Positions 27,515-35,921 of a stretch of 58,295 nt of DNA are shown here, in pieces. Below the pieces are notes generated by a model. That model worked only from the letters and a program-made list of their open reading frames with translations. It made no database searches and had not been told where the DNA came from. Source of the stretch: Bacteroidaceae bacterium. Lineage in GTDB: Bacteria; Bacteroidota; Bacteroidia; Bacteroidales; Bacteroidaceae. The position numbers were made by a program, and so were the translations under genes. Numbering within the stretch: the first letter of the stretch is position 1; the number at the start of each line of letters is the position of its first letter. Where the stretch lies: assembly GCA_016284045.1 (NCBI GenBank), contig JAEEOB010000203.1, positions 1 through 58,295 of the forward strand, written 5' to 3'.

Positions 27515-30500
27515 TTATACTTTCTCGACTTTGATTAGTGCCTTCACTCCATCGATTTCGATTTCCTGACCGTCGGTGCCGCCTGTTGTGATGCTGTTGG
27601 CGAGCACCTGGCTGCAGATGAACTGACGGTGCGTGTCAATGGCATCGGTGATTGCCTTCGCGTCGGTGATGGTGACGTTGATTCGGTCGGTGATGTTGAA
27701 TCCCGACTCCTTTCTGATGGTCTGAATCCGTTTGATCACCTCACGGGCGATAAACTCTTTCTTGAGCTCCGGTGTGATGTTGATGTCGAGCGCCACGGTG
27801 AGTGAGCCCTCGTTTGCCACAGTCCATCCCGGCATGTCCTCACTGATAATATCCACGTCGGCAAGTTCGATGAGCGCGTCGGTGCCTCCGGCTTTGAGCG
27901 TGATGCTTCCCTGCTGCTCAAGCTGGGAGATGTCGGCCTGGCTCATGGCAGCAACAACGTTGCTCACCTCTTTCATCAGTTTGCCGAATTTCTTGCCCAT
28001 CACGCGGAAGTTACACTTCACTTTCTTCACAATCATCCCGTCGCTGTTGTCGATGAACTTGAGCTCTTTCACGTTCACCTCGTCGAGGATGAGCTGTTGC
28101 ATTTGGCTTATGCGTTCACGCATTTGCGGGTCGGATGCCGGTATGGCAAGTGTCTGCAGTGGCTGCTTCACGATAATCTGTTCCTTCTTTCTGAGCGAGA
28201 GTACCATTGAGGTGATGGTCTGCGCCATCTCCATGCGGAGTTCCAGCTCTTTGTTGATATTGTTGTCGGGAACGGGGAATGAGGCCAGGTGTACGGAGTC
28301 GGTGTCTTCGCGCTGTGTCACGCTGTTGAGGTCGTTGAACAGCTGGTCGGCGAAGAACGGTGCAAATGGTGCGATTAGCTTTGCGACGGTTTCCAGACAG
28401 GTGTAAAGCGTTTGGTATGCCGACAGCTTGTCCTCGTTCATCTCGCCGCCCCAGAAGCGTTTGCGGTTGAGACGCACAAACCAGTTGGAGAGATTGTCGA
28501 CCACGAACGTCTGGATGAGCCTTCCTGCTTTGGTTGGCTCATAGTCGTCGAGTCCTTCTGTCACGTTTATGACGAGCGTGTTGAGCTCAGAGAGTATCCA
28601 CTGGTCAATCTCCGGTCGTCTGGCATATTCCACGTCTTTCTCTTTGAAGGTGAAGTTATCGACATTAGCATACATGGCGAAGAACTTATAGCATTCGAAA
28701 AGCTTGCCGAAGAAGGTCCTGCTGATTTCGAGCACTCCCGCCTCGTCGTATTTGAGGTTGTCCCACGGCTGTGAGTTGGTGAGCATATACCATCTGACTG
28801 CGTCAGTGCCAAACTGTTCGATGTTGTCAAAGGGGTTGATGGCATTGCCGAGGCGTTTCGACATCTTCTGTCCGTTCTTGTCGAGTACCAGTCCGTTGGA
28901 GATGACTGCCTTGAACGACACGGAGTCGAACACCATGGTTGCGATTGCGTGAAGGGTGAAGAACCATCCGCGTGTCTGGTCAACTCCCTCAGCGATGAAG
29001 TCGGCAGGATAGATGCTGCCGCTGTCGAATTCCTCCTTGTTCTCAAAGGGATAGTGAATCTGTGCGTATGGCATGGAGCCTGAGTCGAACCACACGTCGA
29101 TGAGGTCGAGCTCCCTTGTCAGTACGTTTCCGTTCGGCGAGATGAGTTTGATTTCATCCACATAAGGGCGGTGTAGGTCAATGCGGTGATAGTTCTCCTC
29201 GCTCATGTCGCCTGGCACGAACCCTTTGTCCTTGAGTGGGTTGGACGGCATGACACCAGCTGCCACGCTCTTCTCGATTTCGTTGTACAGCTCCTCCACG
29301 CTTCCGATGCAGATTTCCTCTTTCGTGTCCTTGTTGCGCCAGATAGGCAGCGGAGTGCCCCAGTAGCGTGATCGGCTGAGGTTCCAGTCGTTGAGGTTCT
29401 CAAGCCAGTTGCCGAAGCGTCCGGTACCAGTGCTTTCCGGCTTCCATTTGATGGTCTTGTTGAGTTCCACCATTCTTTCCTTGAGCGCTGTTGAGCGGAT
29501 GAACCAGGAGTCGAGCGGATAGTATAGCACCGGCTTGTCGGTACGCCAACAGTGCGGATAGTTGTGGACATGCTTCTCGATTCTGAGCGCCTGTCCGGCT
29601 TTCTTCATCTCCATGCAGAGCACGATGTTGAGGTCTTCCGCCTTGTTGGCGGCCTTCTCATCGTATTTACCGTTCGGATTGAACTTGGGGTCGTATGCAT
29701 TCTTCACGAAGTCGCCGGCATGCTGTCCGTATAGCTCGACATCCACGCATTTCTCGATGAATGCCTCGTCAAGTTCTTCGATTTTGTAGTATTCACCGAT
29801 GAGGTCAACCATCGGCCGGGTTTCTCCCGCCTTGTTGATAAGGAAGAGTGACGGAACGCCTGCGGCTCGTCCCACGCGCTGGTCGTCGGCACCGAAGGTG
29901 AGTGCGATATGCACGATGCCCGTACCGTCGTCGGTTGTGACGTAATCGCCCGGGATGACCCTGAACGCTGCCTCTTTCATCTCCACGAACCGGTCGTTGC
30001 CCACGGTGAAGATGTTGTCGGGATGTGTCTCGGCAAAGTCTTTGATATAGTCTGCTCCGTTGCTGTCCAGCTTCTCGCACGGCTTAATCCATGGCATGAG
30101 CTGCTCATAGCGCATTCCGATGAGGTCGCTGCCCTTATAATGGCCTACGATTCTGTAAGGCACAAGCTTGTCGCCAACCTTGAACTCCTCCATCGGTGCC
30201 TCGGCGCCGTCTGGCTTGAAATAGGTGTTGACGAGCGCTTCTGCCATTATGAGGCTGATTTTCTCTGCTGTGTAAGGATTGTAAGTTTGCACGCATACAT
30301 AGTCGATTTTCGGTCCCACGCAGAGAGCTGTGTTCGAAGGGAGTGTCCACGGTGTTGTAGTCCATGCTATGAAGCAGGGCATACCCCAGTTCTCCATCTC
30401 CGGTTTGGTGTCGATGGCCTTGAAGATTGCTGTCGCGGTGGTGTCCTTCACGTCGCGGTAGCATCCTGGCTGGTTGAGCTCATGGCTCGACAGGCCGGTG

Positions 30501-31057
30501 CCGGCTGCGGGTGAGTATGGCTGAATGGTGTAGCCTTTGTAGAGCAGATCCTTGTCGTAGAGCTGACGGAGCAGCCACCACAGCGTCTCGATATATTTGT
30601 TCTCGTAGGTGATGTACGGATGTTCGAGGTCAACCCAGTAGCCCATCTTCTCGCTGAGGTCTGTCCACTCGTTGGTGTACATCATAACATTCTTGCGGCA
30701 ACGCTCGTTGTACTCCTCGATGGATATTTTCTTCCCGATATCTTCTTTGGTGATGCCCAGTTCGTTTTCCACTGCTAACTCCACCGGCAGGCCATGGGTG
30801 TCCCAACCAGCCTTGCGCTTCACTTGGAAGCCTTTCATGGTGCGGTAACGGCAGATAGTGTCCTTCAGGCTGCGTGCCATCACATGGTGAATGCCCGGAT
30901 GTCCGTTGGCTGAGGGCGGTCCCTCAAAAAAGATGAACGACGGGCAGCCTTCACGCTCCGACATGCTTCTGTGAAACACGTCGAGCTGTTTCCATTTCTC
31001 AAGAATCTCTTTGTTTACCTCGCTTAAATTCAGGCGGGTACGTTCTGCAAATTTCAT
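27515..31057 (-). CDS. ileS: Isoleucine--tRNA ligase
   Basis: 1180 aa, a class Ia synthetase. The HIGH-type motif is NGHPGIHH (residues 51-58) and the KMSKR motif is at 731-735 (28853-28867). The region between (about 190-420) is the CP1 editing domain; the C-terminal region binds the tRNA anticodon. It is longer than the roughly 940-residue E. coli enzyme and resembles the longer IleS type seen in Bacteroidetes. No typical promoter is visible in the 100-base gap to pyrI. It heads the ileS-lspA-lipoprotein-small ORF run. Confidence 0.97.
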   Translation of the reverse strand: MKFAERTRLNLSEVNKEILEKWKQLDVFHRSMSEREGCPSFIFFEGPPSANGHPGIHHVMARSLKDTICRYRTMKGFQVKRKAGWDTHGLPVELAVENELGITKEDIGKKISIEEYNERCRKNVMMYTNEWTDLSEKMGYWVDLEHPYITYENKYIETLWWLLRQLYDKDLLYKGYTIQPYSPAAGTGLSSHELNQPGCYRDVKDTTATAIFKAIDTKPEMENWGMPCFIAWTTTPWTLPSNTALCVGPKIDYVCVQTYNPYTAEKISLIMAEALVNTYFKPDGAEAPMEEFKVGDKLVPYRIVGHYKGSDLIGMRYEQLMPWIKPCEKLDSNGADYIKDFAETHPDNIFTVGNDRFVEMKEAAFRVIPGDYVTTDDGTGIVHIALTFGADDQRVGRAAGVPSLFLINKAGETRPMVDLIGEYYKIEELDEAFIEKCVDVELYGQHAGDFVKNAYDPKFNPNGKYDEKAANKAEDLNIVLCMEMKKAGQALRIEKHVHNYPHCWRTDKPVLYYPLDSWFIRSTALKERMVELNKTIKWKPESTGTGRFGNWLENLNDWNLSRSRYWGTPLPIWRNKDTKEEICIGSVEELYNEIEKSVAAGVMPSNPLKDKGFVPGDMSEENYHRIDLHRPYVDEIKLISPNGNVLTRELDLIDVWFDSGSMPYAQIHYPFENKEEFDSGSIYPADFIAEGVDQTRGWFFTLHAIATMVFDSVSFKAVISNGLVLDKNGQKMSKRLGNAINPFDNIEQFGTDAVRWYMLTNSQPWDNLKYDEAGVLEISRTFFGKLFECYKFFAMYANVDNFTFKEKDVEYARRPEIDQWILSELNTLVINVTEGLDDYEPTKAGRLIQTFVVDNLSNWFVRLNRKRFWGGEMNEDKLSAYQTLYTCLETVAKLIAPFAPFFADQLFNDLNSVTQREDTDSVHLASFPVPDNNINKELELRMEMAQTITSMVLSLRKKEQIIVKQPLQTLAIPASDPQMRERISQMQQLILDEVNVKELKFIDNSDGMIVKKVKCNFRVMGKKFGKLMKEVSNVVAAMSQADISQLEQQGSITLKAGGTDALIELADVDIISEDMPGWTVANEGSLTVALDINITPELKKEFIAREVIKRIQTIRKESGFNITDRINVTITDAKAITDAIDTHRQFICSQVLANSITTGGTDGQEIEIDGVKALIKVEKV

Positions 31058-31159
31058 TTTTATACTATAGAGTAAAGTTTAATGTGTAAAAATTTAGGGG
31101 GAATAGATTATATGGATTTTATAGAAAACCAACTAAAAACTACGAACAAACAACTTAAA

Positions 31160-31639
31160 TCACGGTTTGACGTTGAAAAGCTGATAGAACTCGGCGTTTT
31201 CGATTTTCTGCTCTTTGTTGCAGTAGTGACAGCGCATCATGCCATGCAGTTTGTCTGTTACATAGAAGAAAGAGCGCATCGGCTCGTTGTTGGAGATGCA
31301 GACAGGGTTGGCGCATCTAACCACGTTCTCAAGTGTGTCGGGTAGCGTGACCTCTTTCTTCTCCACTACCTCGTAGTCCCTGATGATGCAAAGCCTGATA
31401 TTGGGGCAAACCACAGCAAGACGGCTGATTTCATCGTCGGAGAGCATTCGGTTGGCGATTTTAATCATGCCTTTCTTTCCGATTTTGTTGCTGTTGAGAT
31501 TATTGCCGATAAGCACCGGTTCATGGAAGGTGTCGAGCTTGAGCAGGTTTGCCACGGTAAACAGCTTTTCGGTTGGTATGTGGTCGATGACGGTTCCGTT
31601 TTCAAGTGCCGCCACGAGTAGGTCTTTCCTTTTTTCCAT
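31160..31639 (-). CDS. pyrI: Aspartate carbamoyltransferase regulatory chain
   Basis: 159 aa. The N-terminal allosteric domain begins KRKDLLVAALENGTVIDHIP. The C-terminal zinc domain shows CANPVC and CHYC, the four-Cys site that contacts the catalytic subunit. With PyrB it makes the nucleotide-regulated ATCase of pyrimidine synthesis. It lies downstream of pyrB on the same strand (137-base gap). Bases 31640-31680 before its ATG carry part of the repeated ATTTAACTTCC / AACTCCC leader word. Confidence 0.95.
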   Translation of the reverse strand: MEKRKDLLVAALENGTVIDHIPTEKLFTVANLLKLDTFHEPVLIGNNLNSNKIGKKGMIKIANRMLSDDEISRLAVVCPNIRLCIIRDYEVVEKKEVTLPDTLENVVRCANPVCISNNEPMRSFFYVTDKLHGMMRCHYCNKEQKIENAEFYQLFNVKP

Positions 31640-31680
31640 GATTTTAATAATAGGGAGTTGAAATGGAAGTTAAATGTGGA
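31640..31680 (-). repeat. Repeated 5' leader word before pyrI
   Basis: On the minus strand ATTTAACTTCC and TTTCAACTCCC lead into the pyrI ATG, resembling the leaders at 3195, 5013 and 12392. Another GGGAGTT variant is at 18517-18560. Confidence 0.4.
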
Positions 31681-31776
31681 TTAATGTTCTGTGAAAGAGG
31701 AATTTAAACAGACGTTCTGTTTCAGCAAGATAGGATGTTGAAAATCTTACATCTTAAATCTTTTCAATAATTAAAA

Positions 31777-32724
31777 CTAATTGATGATGGTTTTGTCGTT
31801 TTTGAGGTCGTCGAGGGTGATTCCAAGGACATGGCAGATGAGTGCCTCACGTGCGAAGAGTCCGTTGCCCGCCTGCTCGAAATAGTAGGCGTGAGGTGAG
31901 TCGTCGATGGAGCGTTCAATCTCATTCACTCTTGGCAGCGGATGTAGTATCTTCATGTTCGCACGGCATCCCTCAAGCATGGCTTTGCGGAGAATATAGG
32001 CGTCTTTCACGCGCTCATATTCCATGAGGTCGGTGAAACGCTCTCGCTGCACGCGGGTCATGTAGATGATGTCGGCGTCGGCGATGGTCTCGGCGGTGAA
32101 GTCGCGCTGCTCGATATAGTTAACGCCTCTTTTTTTGCAGTACATCTTGTATTCGTTCGGCATCTCAAGCTCTTTGGGTGCGATGAAATGGAACGTAGGG
32201 TTGTATGTACTGAGTGCCATGAGAAGAGAGTGGACGGTCCGTCCGTATTTTAGGTCGCCTACCATGTAGATGTTGAGGTTGTTGAGCCTGCCCTGTGTCT
32301 TGTAGATGGAGTAGAGGTCGAGCATGGTCTGCGAGGGGTGGAGGTTGGCTCCGTCGCCTGCGTTGATTATAGGTGTGTCGGTGACCTCACTGGCATATTT
32401 GGCTGCACCCTCGAGCCTGTGGCGCATGACGATGACATCTGCATAGTTAGACACCATCTTGATGGTGTCTTTCAGCGTCTCGCCCTTGGTGGAGCTGGTC
32501 GCCTTGGGGTCGGCGAATCCGATCACCCTGGCACCGAGCCTGTTGGCTGCAGTCTCAAAGCTGAGCCTGGTTCTCGTTGACGGCTCGAAAAAAAGTGTCG
32601 CCACTACTTTCCCCTCCAGGATTTTCCTGTTGGAATGTGCTTCCATCTCCTGTGCCATATCGAGCAGATACTGTATTTTCTCGTGGCTGTAGTCGGCGAT
32701 GGATACGATGCTTCTGTTCACCAT
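31777..32724 (-). CDS. pyrB: Aspartate carbamoyltransferase catalytic chain
   Basis: 315 aa. It condenses carbamoyl phosphate and aspartate to carbamoyl aspartate, the first committed pyrimidine step. The carbamoyl-phosphate motif [13 protein letters not shown] is at about 46-58; [23 protein letters not shown] and HPLPRVNEI complete the active-site set. The promoter box is at 32774-32781, with pyrI downstream. Confidence 0.97.
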   Translation of the reverse strand: MVNRSIVSIADYSHEKIQYLLDMAQEMEAHSNRKILEGKVVATLFFEPSTRTRLSFETAANRLGARVIGFADPKATSSTKGETLKDTIKMVSNYADVIVMRHRLEGAAKYASEVTDTPIINAGDGANLHPSQTMLDLYSIYKTQGRLNNLNIYMVGDLKYGRTVHSLLMALSTYNPTFHFIAPKELEMPNEYKMYCKKRGVNYIEQRDFTAETIADADIIYMTRVQRERFTDLMEYERVKDAYILRKAMLEGCRANMKILHPLPRVNEIERSIDDSPHAYYFEQAGNGLFAREALICHVLGITLDDLKNDKTIIN

Positions 32725-32773
32725 TTTCCCGCTGTTTTATAGTTTGATGATTGGTGTGATGTGAAATTTCCTG

Positions 32774-32781
32774 CAAAGTTA
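32774..32781 (-). promoter_or_regulatory. -7 box for pyrBI
   Basis: TAACTTTG on the minus strand 50 bases before the pyrB ATG. Upstream (32789-32875) lies a chain of GTGAAAA words, an AATGAAGAAT word and a GAAGATAAGAAGATGAGAAT tract, in place of a recognisable -33 element. Confidence 0.5.
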
Positions 32782-32910
32782 CGAATTTTTAAGTGAAAAG
32801 TGAAAAATGAAAAGTGAAAAATGATGAATGAAGAATAATTAGAAGATAAGAAGATGAGAATACAAGAAAACAAGGCGATAGTTAAAGAATAGCTCTTCGA
32901 AACAAATGGG

Positions 32911-32954
32911 AAAAGCGGGGGTGTGTCAGCATGAAGTGACACACCCCCGTTTTT
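32911..32954. terminator. Bidirectional terminator after the glycine-zipper lipoprotein
   Basis: GCGGGGGTGTGTCA and TGACACACCCCCG form a 13-14 base stem with an 8-base loop, followed by T runs on both strands. It lies 17 bases past the stop at 32971 and separates that gene from pyrB. Confidence 0.9.
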
Positions 32955-32970
32955 CTTATTGTAGTAGGAA

Positions 32971-33699
32971 TTATTTGCCAGTTTTTATTCTGATGTAATC
33001 CTGTGCTGATCCAGCCTGGGAGCTGGTGACAGAGACAGGGATGTCGGTGTAGGATTCTCTCGGGAGAGACTTGCAGAAGACTTTTGCTTTGTAGCGTATG
33101 GTCTTTCCTGCTCCGATAGTGGCGTTTGACTGTGGTGAGAACTCGAAGTTGTGGTTGTTGTTGCCAGTGATGAGAGTCACATCAACATCACGGCTTGTGG
33201 GGTTGGTCACTTCGTAAATTACGTTGATGGTCTCATACTTGTTGATGAGTCCGTCGCCGTTCTCGTCCTCATATTTGAGGTTGCTGATGATGAGGTTACC
33301 AGAAGATTTTGTGTAGTCTCGTCCGCCTTCGGTCTGGTAGCTTCCATACTGGTAGGTGTCAGAGCTGCTGTTGTTCTGATAGCGTCGGTTCTCCTGACGC
33401 TGTTTCCTGTGACGCCGGTATTCGCGCTCCTGTGCCCGTCGGGACTCCGCAGCCTCGTTGCCTATGGCGTTTCCGATAGCAGCCCCTGCCACGGTTCCGA
33501 TGATACCTCCGAGCATGGCGTTGCCCGGTCCGGAGTGGCGGCTGGTGTTCATCCATCCGATGCTCTCTCCGATAATTCCTCCGATTTCAGCTCCTGCCAT
33601 GGTTCCGATATAACTCTCATAGCCGCTGTATGTACAGCTGCTTAACACTGTTCCAGCCATCAAAGCGGAACTGATAGCGTAAACATAAATCTTTTTCAT
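32971..33699 (-). CDS. Glycine-zipper lipoprotein
   Basis: 242 aa from ATG 33699 (MKKIYVYAISSALMAGTVLSSC). Lipobox VLSSC. Residues about 28-85 hold two glycine-zipper segments (GTMAGAEIGGIIGESIGW and GGIIGTVAGAAIGNAIGNEA), which pack as membrane hairpins in 17-kDa surface-antigen-like proteins. A basic Arg/Gln-rich linker follows, then a beta-sandwich-like C-terminus (about 140-242) with ENGDGLINKYETINV, a calcium-loop-like stretch. Probably an outer-membrane or periplasmic structural lipoprotein. A near-consensus TACTTTTA lies upstream (33823-33830). Confidence 0.8.
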   Translation of the reverse strand: MKKIYVYAISSALMAGTVLSSCTYSGYESYIGTMAGAEIGGIIGESIGWMNTSRHSGPGNAMLGGIIGTVAGAAIGNAIGNEAAESRRAQEREYRRHRKQRQENRRYQNNSSSDTYQYGSYQTEGGRDYTKSSGNLIISNLKYEDENGDGLINKYETINVIYEVTNPTSRDVDVTLITGNNNHNFEFSPQSNATIGAGKTIRYKAKVFCKSLPRESYTDIPVSVTSSQAGSAQDYIRIKTGK

Positions 33700-33941
33700 T
33701 TTTCTTGAGTTGTTAAGGGGTTTAGGTTTTAAAAAATTCAAAATTAAGAATTAAGAATTCATAATTGATTCCTTAATGGTTTTTGAACAACCGATTAAGT
33801 TAATAATAAAAAGTGGTTTTGGTAAAAGTAACGATTTTTTTGCTGTTTTATTGCGTAAAAGTCTTTTTATGCCGTCTGTTTGACTTGAGAGGAAAAGAGA
33901 AGTTTAATGGCTGCCGGCTAAGTTTTTACGTTTTGGAATGT

Positions 33942-34760
33942 TTATGGCAATCCGTCGCCCTTCTCAATCCAGTCGTCGATAAGTTTCCGGGCAATCGAGA
34001 GCTTGTCGGGCAGCATGGGCAGATGCTGGCGGTCGAACCAGCTGCCGCGCGAGAGCTCCTCCTTCTGCAGGTGGATTTCCCCGGAGAGATAGTCTGCTGT
34101 GAATCCAACCATCACCCCGCAGGGATATGGCCAGGGTTGTGACGCGTAATATCGCAGATTGGTAATCTCAAGTCCTACTTCCTCTCTGACCTCCCTCCTG
34201 ACACAGTCCTCGAGCGTCTCGCCCGTCTCGAGGAATCCCGCCACGAGTCCATAGTATTCCGCTCGTCGGAAATTCCGTGCATGGACCATCAGCACTTTTT
34301 CCGGCTCAATGACCGTTCCGTCGCTTCCGACTACCGCTTTCTTCCGAATGCGTACGATGGTGGCAGGCGATACCTGCGGCCAGCATTCTTTCTTGCAGTT
34401 GTCGCATTTCTTGGATATGACGCCCGTCCACGACATGTAGCCTCCGCAGAACCCGCAGAAGCGGGTATGCTGGTCCCAGTAGAGCAGCTCTGCCGCTTTC
34501 CCTGCCATGTCGTAGAGGTTTTGGGGCAGCACCTTGAAACTCGCCCTGAGTTCCATGGTCACAGTGTCTGACGGCAGTCCTCCCTTTGGTATGGCGCTTA
34601 GTCCGTAAGCGCGGCATGGCTTTCCATCAGTGTCCGGCAGCATCTGCACATGGTTCCACGGATTGATTTCGGTGGGTGGCACGTCAGCTTCCGGAATGGT
34701 GTAGTCGTCGCCTTTCTTGCACAGCAAAATGCTGTTGCTTATGAAAATAAACCAATACAT
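33942..34760 (-). CDS. nudC: NADH pyrophosphatase / RNA-decapping Nudix hydrolase
   Basis: 272 aa. Mid-protein there is a four-Cys zinc ribbon, CGFCGGY...CDNCKKEC, followed by SPATIVRI and the Nudix box GFLETGETLEDCVRREVREE(VGLEI), matching GX5EX7REUXEEXGU. After it, ASQPWPYPCGVMVGF is the NudC-specific SQPWPFPxS-like motif. The enzyme hydrolyses NADH and can remove NAD caps from RNA. The promoter box ends only 4 bases before the ATG (34765-34772), so the message may be leaderless. Confidence 0.93.
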   Translation of the reverse strand: MYWFIFISNSILLCKKGDDYTIPEADVPPTEINPWNHVQMLPDTDGKPCRAYGLSAIPKGGLPSDTVTMELRASFKVLPQNLYDMAGKAAELLYWDQHTRFCGFCGGYMSWTGVISKKCDNCKKECWPQVSPATIVRIRKKAVVGSDGTVIEPEKVLMVHARNFRRAEYYGLVAGFLETGETLEDCVRREVREEVGLEITNLRYYASQPWPYPCGVMVGFTADYLSGEIHLQKEELSRGSWFDRQHLPMLPDKLSIARKLIDDWIEKGDGLP

Positions 34761-34764
34761 GTTG

Positions 34765-34794
34765 CAAATTTAAGAAAAGGGGAGGGGATATCAA
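34765..34794 (-). promoter_or_regulatory. Promoter abutting the nudC start codon
   Basis: On the minus strand TTG (34792-34794), 19-base spacer, TAAATTTG (34765-34772), then CAAC and ATG. Initiation at the usual distance falls at or inside the start codon, implying a leaderless mRNA. Confidence 0.55.
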
Positions 34795-34978
34795 AACAAA
34801 TCAGAGATTTTTTTAGTGAATAGTTAATAGTGAAAAGTGTATTTACTCAGAATTCGGATAAAAATGAAATCAAGCAGACCCGGCGATAGTCATTTGGGCG
34901 GCAGACCTGAAAACCATGTTTTTAAATCAAAAATTCAGTCAATACGCATATTACAGAGAAACTACACTTTTCACTTTT

Positions 34979-35917
34979 TTACGTCTGAATCAGTTCTTTC
35001 ACAATTTGGATGTTTTTATCGTAATCGTCCAGGGCATTTAGCCAGTGGATGTGTGTGCCACGTTTCTCCATTCCCCGGAACCATGTCATCTGTCGTTTTG
35101 CGAACTGGTGGATGGCGATTTCGAGGAGTCTGAACATCTCGTCAAAGGTGAGTTTGCCAATGACATGTAGTGTCAGGTATTTGTATTCCAGTCCGTAATA
35201 GATAAGATCTTTTGGGGATATACCCCGGTTAATGAGCTGCCGGATTTCATCTAACATGCCTTCTTCGAGCCGTTGTCGCAGGCGCTCGGTGATTCTTGCT
35301 CTTCTGACCTCCCGTTCTATCATTAGTCCTACAACGGTGTTATGTCCTTGGATTTCGTTGAATATCGCTTTGCGGTCGGGCTCTCCTTCTTCAGCTACTT
35401 CTGCCTCAGGGTGAGTGCGGTAGTATTCTTCAATTTCGATGGCTCGAATGGCCCGTTGTGCGGTATCGACATCAGTTTTGTTGTGGAGTGTCTTGTAGGA
35501 TTTCAGGATGCCCGTCAACTCATCTAAGGTCTTATGTTGCAGGCTCGTTCTCAGTTCCTTGCTCTCAGGCACAAACGACATGCGGTAGCCTTTGATTACG
35601 CTTTCCACATAGAGTCCTGTTCCGCCACAAAGAATCGGCAGTTTTCCCCTTTGGGTTACGTCCCTGTAAGCGTTGATGAAATCTCTCTGATATTGACAAA
35701 CATTATACTTGGTTCCCGGTTCTGCAATGTCGATGAGGTGATAAGGTATCTGCTGCCCATTATAATTATAATCTATAAGGTCCTTGCCTGTGCCGAGGTC
35801 CATGTGCCTATAGACCTGTCGGCTGTCGGCACTAATGATTTCTCCGTCGAGCTCTTTGGCAAGACGGACAGCGAATTTCGTCTTTCCGCAAGCGGTTGGT
35901 CCGATTATGGTGAGCAT
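34979..35917 (-). CDS. miaA: tRNA dimethylallyltransferase
   Basis: 312 aa from ATG 35917; a GTG at 35944 would overlap the upstream gene by 23 bases and is less likely. It transfers dimethylallyl to A37 of tRNAs reading UNN codons. The P-loop GPTACGKTK is at about 6-14, followed by DGEIISADSRQVYRHMDLGTGK and LPILCGGTGLYVESVIKGY, which are MiaA signatures. It starts 4 bases after the stop of the nucleotidase gene, so the two are almost certainly cotranscribed. Confidence 0.95.
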   Translation of the reverse strand: MLTIIGPTACGKTKFAVRLAKELDGEIISADSRQVYRHMDLGTGKDLIDYNYNGQQIPYHLIDIAEPGTKYNVCQYQRDFINAYRDVTQRGKLPILCGGTGLYVESVIKGYRMSFVPESKELRTSLQHKTLDELTGILKSYKTLHNKTDVDTAQRAIRAIEIEEYYRTHPEAEVAEEGEPDRKAIFNEIQGHNTVVGLMIEREVRRARITERLRQRLEEGMLDEIRQLINRGISPKDLIYYGLEYKYLTLHVIGKLTFDEMFRLLEIAIHQFAKRQMTWFRGMEKRGTHIHWLNALDDYDKNIQIVKELIQT

Positions 35918-35921
35918 GGTG

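Noticed and set aside
29909-30514. Open frame antisense to ileS
   Set aside because: Inside ileS; translation lacks a known domain.
34837-35133. Plus-strand frame between nudC and miaA
   Set aside because: It overlaps the miaA 3' end and spacer words; no signal or motif.
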